Assembly (NCBI RefSeq): GCF_000297095.1
Contig: NZ_AEEA01000129.1
Location: forward strand, 1-46,640
Length of the DNA stretch: 46,640 bases
Reading direction: 5' to 3'
Origin: Treponema primitia ZAS-1
GTDB taxonomy: Bacteria; Spirochaetota; Spirochaetia; Treponematales; Breznakiellaceae
The notes under the pieces were generated by a model, which was not told the DNA's origin, made no database searches, and worked only from the letters and a program-made list of their open reading frames with translations. Shown one piece after another: positions 44,211 through 46,640 of this stretch (position 1 is the stretch's first letter; each line of letters opens with the position of its first letter). Made by a program: the position numbers and the translations under genes.

Positions 44211-45080
44211 TTAATTCCGCCGTTGATCAAATTGGTCAAGAATATTGTCCCGCAACAACGACAAAAGATATTCCCACCAGAGGGACCCGGTAAAATCGTC
44301 TTTAAACGCAGTGGGGGCAAGGAAGCGGCGCATTTCCGCTAAAAAATCTCTTTGCCCGGTTTCAAGTTTTTCAACCCGCTGCCGGTATTTTGAGAGAAAC
44401 AATGCCGGATCGATTTTTCGATCGGCAAGCTTTTTTTCCAGTAAATCATGGGACCATGCAATAGTACGGCTTGTCAGCCAAAAAATATCCCATAAATCGC
44501 GGTTCTTTACCCTATTGGGCCGTAGGGCAAGGGCAATTATTTTATCGGTCAGTATTTCCGGAAGACTTTCTGCATACAGAATCATCCCCGATGTTCCCAG
44601 TTCTATGCCGTAATAATTCTTTAATAGCGCCGGTTTACGATCATAACTTGGAAGTATACAGATATCAATATTGATTCGTTGTGCCGGAAAATCCGGGCGC
44701 TCGGGGCGGGTAAGTATCTTTATCTTCCAGGTATCGGTATTTCCCTGCTCCTTTGTAGGCTCGGAAACTGACACCGGCAATTCATATTTTTTTTGTAACC
44801 CGTCCTTTAATACCTGCCCAAGGCTGGTTAAGTCCTCTTTTTTAAAGTTAAATCCGCCGGTAAAATCAAGATCTTCGCTCAACCGTTCGGAGCCGTAACA
44901 ATTCCGAAGGCAGGTTCCGCCGATAAAGGTCAGGTCCCGAAGGTAGCCGGCTTTATTCATCTCCCGTAATATATCGTGATGCAGTATTTCTTTTTCCACA
45001 ACCGGACGAAGGGTAGCATAGGTTCCATCCGCTTCCAACGCAATTTCAACGGTCCGATCAAATAAATTCACGGACCGCAT
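44211..45080 (-). CDS. abiEii: AbiEii-type nucleotidyltransferase toxin
   Basis: A 289-residue DUF1814/AbiEii protein. The nucleotidyltransferase core is GGTCLRNCYGSERLSEDLDF (54-73, GS and DxD metal ligands), with later family stretches such as LPEILTDKIIALALRPNRVKNRD. In known AbiE systems this enzyme is the toxin of a type IV toxin-antitoxin pair and aborts phage infection. It overlaps the antitoxin gene by 23 nt. It sits inside the flank of the sugar locus, 31 nt upstream of the flippase gene. Confidence 0.92.
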   Translation of the reverse strand: MRSVNLFDRTVEIALEADGTYATLRPVVEKEILHHDILREMNKAGYLRDLTFIGGTCLRNCYGSERLSEDLDFTGGFNFKKEDLTSLGQVLKDGLQKKYELPVSVSEPTKEQGNTDTWKIKILTRPERPDFPAQRINIDICILPSYDRKPALLKNYYGIELGTSGMILYAESLPEILTDKIIALALRPNRVKNRDLWDIFWLTSRTIAWSHDLLEKKLADRKIDPALFLSKYRQRVEKLETGQRDFLAEMRRFLAPTAFKDDFTGSLWWEYLLSLLRDNILDQFDQRRN

Positions 45081-45606
45081 CCCGATTAATCAGTTCCATG
45101 GATCGTTTTGCCGCCCGCATATCCTGTAACGCAAGCTGCGCCGACGCCCGCCATAATCTATACCTCCGGTCATAGATAAGCAGGGCGCTTATATCATCAA
45201 AATGTTTTTTTGTGTGAACAAATTCTATGGAACCCCATTTGCCGCAGGCAATAATGCCGGAACGTCCGCCGGTTACCAGACTTATCCACCCTAAGGGTAT
45301 TTGGGATATCATCCCTTCTTCGCTAAGGGCGCTTTCCAGGCTTAGATAACAAAAGCTCTCTTCCCGCAGCCGCGAAGCGGTATGATACAGCTCGCAGCCC
45401 TTTGGGTATCCTGCCTTTGGATACAGGTACATCCCCCGGCAAATCCGTATCAGCACACCCGATTTCGCCGCTCTTCCCAGCAACACCCGCAGAGCCGGGG
45501 CGGTCATTTCAGGAAAAATCTGATAAAAATCACTGGCAGAAAAAAGATAATGCTCCGCACTTGCCAGAGATTCCAAGGTACTTTTTAATCGTTGTATGGA
45601 CTGCAT
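45058..45606 (-). CDS. abiEi: AbiEi-type antitoxin/transcriptional regulator
   Basis: With ATG at 45606, a protein of about 182 residues with an N-terminal winged helix (FSASDFYQIFPEMTAPALRV then LGRAAKSGVLIRICRGMYLYP), typical of AbiEi, and a DUF4095-like C-terminal part. A longer frame from 45624 begins inside the palindrome and is less likely. AbiEi antitoxins repress their own operon by binding inverted repeats at the promoter, and a perfect one lies immediately upstream here. Confidence 0.88.
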   Translation of the reverse strand: MQSIQRLKSTLESLASAEHYLFSASDFYQIFPEMTAPALRVLLGRAAKSGVLIRICRGMYLYPKAGYPKGCELYHTASRLREESFCYLSLESALSEEGMISQIPLGWISLVTGGRSGIIACGKWGSIEFVHTKKHFDDISALLIYDRRYRLWRASAQLALQDMRAAKRSMELINRDAVREFI

Positions 45607-45608
45607 AA

Positions 45609-45653
45609 TTGGTTGACAAAACATAACATATTGTGTTATGTTTTGTCAACCAA
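45609..45653. promoter_or_regulatory. Perfect 20-bp palindrome, likely abiE operator/promoter
   Basis: Two identical 20-bp arms (45609-45628 and 45634-45653; inner sequence TTGACAAAACATAAC) separated by 5 nt. Each arm carries a TTGACA -35 box, so a promoter into abiEi can be formed within the palindrome. It lies between the rmlB stop and the AbiEi start. No U-rich tail follows, so it is not a simple terminator. AbiEi-type repressors are known to bind such repeats. Confidence 0.75.
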
Positions 45654-45655
45654 TT

Positions 45656-46640
45656 CTACCGCGTCCCATAGTTCTGCTTAATCCAGTTCTGGTACTCCCC
45701 GCTCCTGATACCCTCTACCCACGCGGTATTCCCCAGGTACCAGTCCACGGTTCGTTCCAGCCCTTCGGCAAAACTCACCCCCTGCTTCCAGCCCAGCTCC
45801 CGCTTCAGCTTGCCACAGTCTATCGCGTACCGCCGGTCATGTCCCGGCCGGTCTGTTACATACGTGATGGTACCCCGTACCTTCGCCGGGTCCAGCTTCG
45901 CTTTTTCCGACACGATGTCTATCAGCGACTGTAGGAGCGTGATGTTCTCCCACTCATTCTCCCCGCCTATGTTCCACTTCTCCCCAACCCCGCTCTTCTG
46001 CATGATGGACCACACCGCATTGTTGTGGTCCTCCACATACACCCAGTCCCGGATGTTCTTCCCGTCCCCGTACACCGGCAGGGGCTTCCCCTCCAGCATG
46101 TTCAATATCATCAGGGGGATAAGCTTCTCCGGAAACTGGTAGGGACCGTAGTTGTTCGAACAGTTGGACAGGGTTACCGGCAGCCCGTAGGTGTGGGCAT
46201 AGGCCATGGCCAAGTGGTCACTCGACGCCTTGCTCGCCGAATAGGGGGAGCGGGGGTCGTAGGGGGTCGTCTCGATAAAATACCCCGTTTCCCCCAGGGA
46301 CCCGTACACTTCGTCCGTACTGATATGATGAAACAGTACATCCTGCCGCAGGGCGCCATCGGCGGTTTTCCAGGCGGCGCGCGCAGCATCCAGCAGGGTG
46401 AAGGTTCCCATCACATTGGTTTTCACAAAGGTCTCGGGGCCCAGGATGGAACGGTCTACATGGCTTTCCGCGGCAAAATGCACCACCGTATCAATTTCGT
46501 ATTTCACAAACAGCGATGCTACCAAAGCACGGTCACCGATATCACCGTGTTCAAAAAGATATCTACTGCCACCGAACTGCCGTTCAATGTCTGCAAGGCT
46601 TGCGGCGTTTCCCGCATAGGTTAAGGCGTCCAGGTTGATA
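45656..46640 (-). CDS. rmlB: dTDP-glucose 4,6-dehydratase (5' end cut by window edge)
   Basis: 327 residues are visible, lacking about the first 30 (glycine-rich NAD motif). HVDRSI (early), HISTDEVYGSLG, and the YxxxK in SPYSASKASSDH identify RmlB; later NNYGPYQFPEKLIPLMI and NWVYVEDH-type RDWVYVEDHNNA support it. It makes dTDP-4-keto-6-deoxyglucose, substrate of the two ketoisomerases (18125-18965) and of the WecE-type enzyme (40599). The stop is at 45656. G+C rich, like gmd. Confidence 0.96.
   Translation of the reverse strand, partial: INLDALTYAGNAASLADIERQFGGSRYLFEHGDIGDRALVASLFVKYEIDTVVHFAAESHVDRSILGPETFVKTNVMGTFTLLDAARAAWKTADGALRQDVLFHHISTDEVYGSLGETGYFIETTPYDPRSPYSASKASSDHLAMAYAHTYGLPVTLSNCSNNYGPYQFPEKLIPLMILNMLEGKPLPVYGDGKNIRDWVYVEDHNNAVWSIMQKSGVGEKWNIGGENEWENITLLQSLIDIVSEKAKLDPAKVRGTITYVTDRPGHDRRYAIDCGKLKRELGWKQGVSFAEGLERTVDWYLGNTAWVEGIRSGEYQNWIKQNYGTR

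Noticed and set aside
45609..45653. Palindrome as rmlB transcription terminator
   Set aside because: No T-rich tail on either side; the TTGACA boxes and AbiEi context favour an operator.
46025..46624. Plus-strand open frame of 199 codons
   Set aside because: Antisense to rmlB, whose conserved motifs fix the coding strand; typical high-G+C shadow.
1..46640. tRNA genes, rRNA, CRISPR arrays or riboswitches
   Set aside because: Looked for cloverleaf-like segments, regular spaced repeats and leader-like structures; none could be supported by eye.

Overview
The window is a surface-polysaccharide (O-antigen or capsule type) biosynthesis locus of about 46 kb. Every gene I can support lies on the minus strand. 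The flanking genes (gmd on the left edge; an ABC flippase, an abiE pair and rmlB on the right) are visibly richer in G+C than the interior, which is strongly A+T rich and full of A/T runs. That is the usual look of a horizontally assembled O-antigen locus. I suspect a spirochaete, probably Treponema. The main clue is a fused cytidylyltransferase/choline-kinase (LicCA-type) gene, an arrangement known from Treponema denticola; the host assignment remains an inference.

Reading in the direction of transcription (right to left): 46640-44211 holds rmlB (cut by the window edge), a perfect 20-bp palindrome, and the abiEi/abiEii pair. 44179-31465 holds a PglK/MsbA-like ABC flippase, an acetyltransferase, a WecE-type aminotransferase, an ATP-grasp enzyme, a NitT/TauT-type ABC importer with two tandem lipoprotein binding proteins (the first carrying a run of 24 G), a WbqC-like protein, two four-helix EamA half-transporters, a GtrB-like polyprenyl-phosphate glycosyltransferase and a large membrane protein split into two overlapping frames. 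31440-25660 holds decayed gene pieces, a methyltransferase, a sulfotransferase flanked by ~127-bp direct repeats, a cytidylyltransferase and three GT2 enzymes, two of which share a nearly identical N-terminal half. 25655-20907 holds a Stealth phosphotransferase, a TagD-like cytidylyltransferase, a frameshifted LicD, a TagB/TagF-like enzyme and the WbaP-like initiating phosphotransferase. 20821-20104 is a dead insertion sequence with terminal inverted repeats. 20067-11282 holds an acyltransferase, the dTDP-3-amino-3,6-dideoxyhexose genes (two ketoisomerases, acetyltransferase, aminotransferase), a TagF-like enzyme, licCA, a licB-like transporter, a small winged-helix-like protein and the Wzx flippase. 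11109-1 holds glycosyltransferases, acetyl/acyltransferases, the EpsG/Wzy-like polymerase (frameshifted), an epimerase and gmd.

Together the genes describe a Wzx/Wzy-type repeat-unit pathway (WbaP start, GT2/GT4 assembly, Wzx flip, EpsG-like polymerisation) with unusually heavy decoration potential: phosphocholine or another phospho-alcohol, sulfate, O-acetyl and N-acyl groups, and perhaps a periplasmic glycosyl side branch. Four genes (epsG-like, licD, one GT2 and the split membrane protein) are each restored to full length by adding one A to an A7-A9 run. That uniform pattern means either systematic homopolymer under-calling or A-tract slippage control, and it should be settled first. The 24-G run in a binding-protein gene is the best candidate for genuine phase variation.
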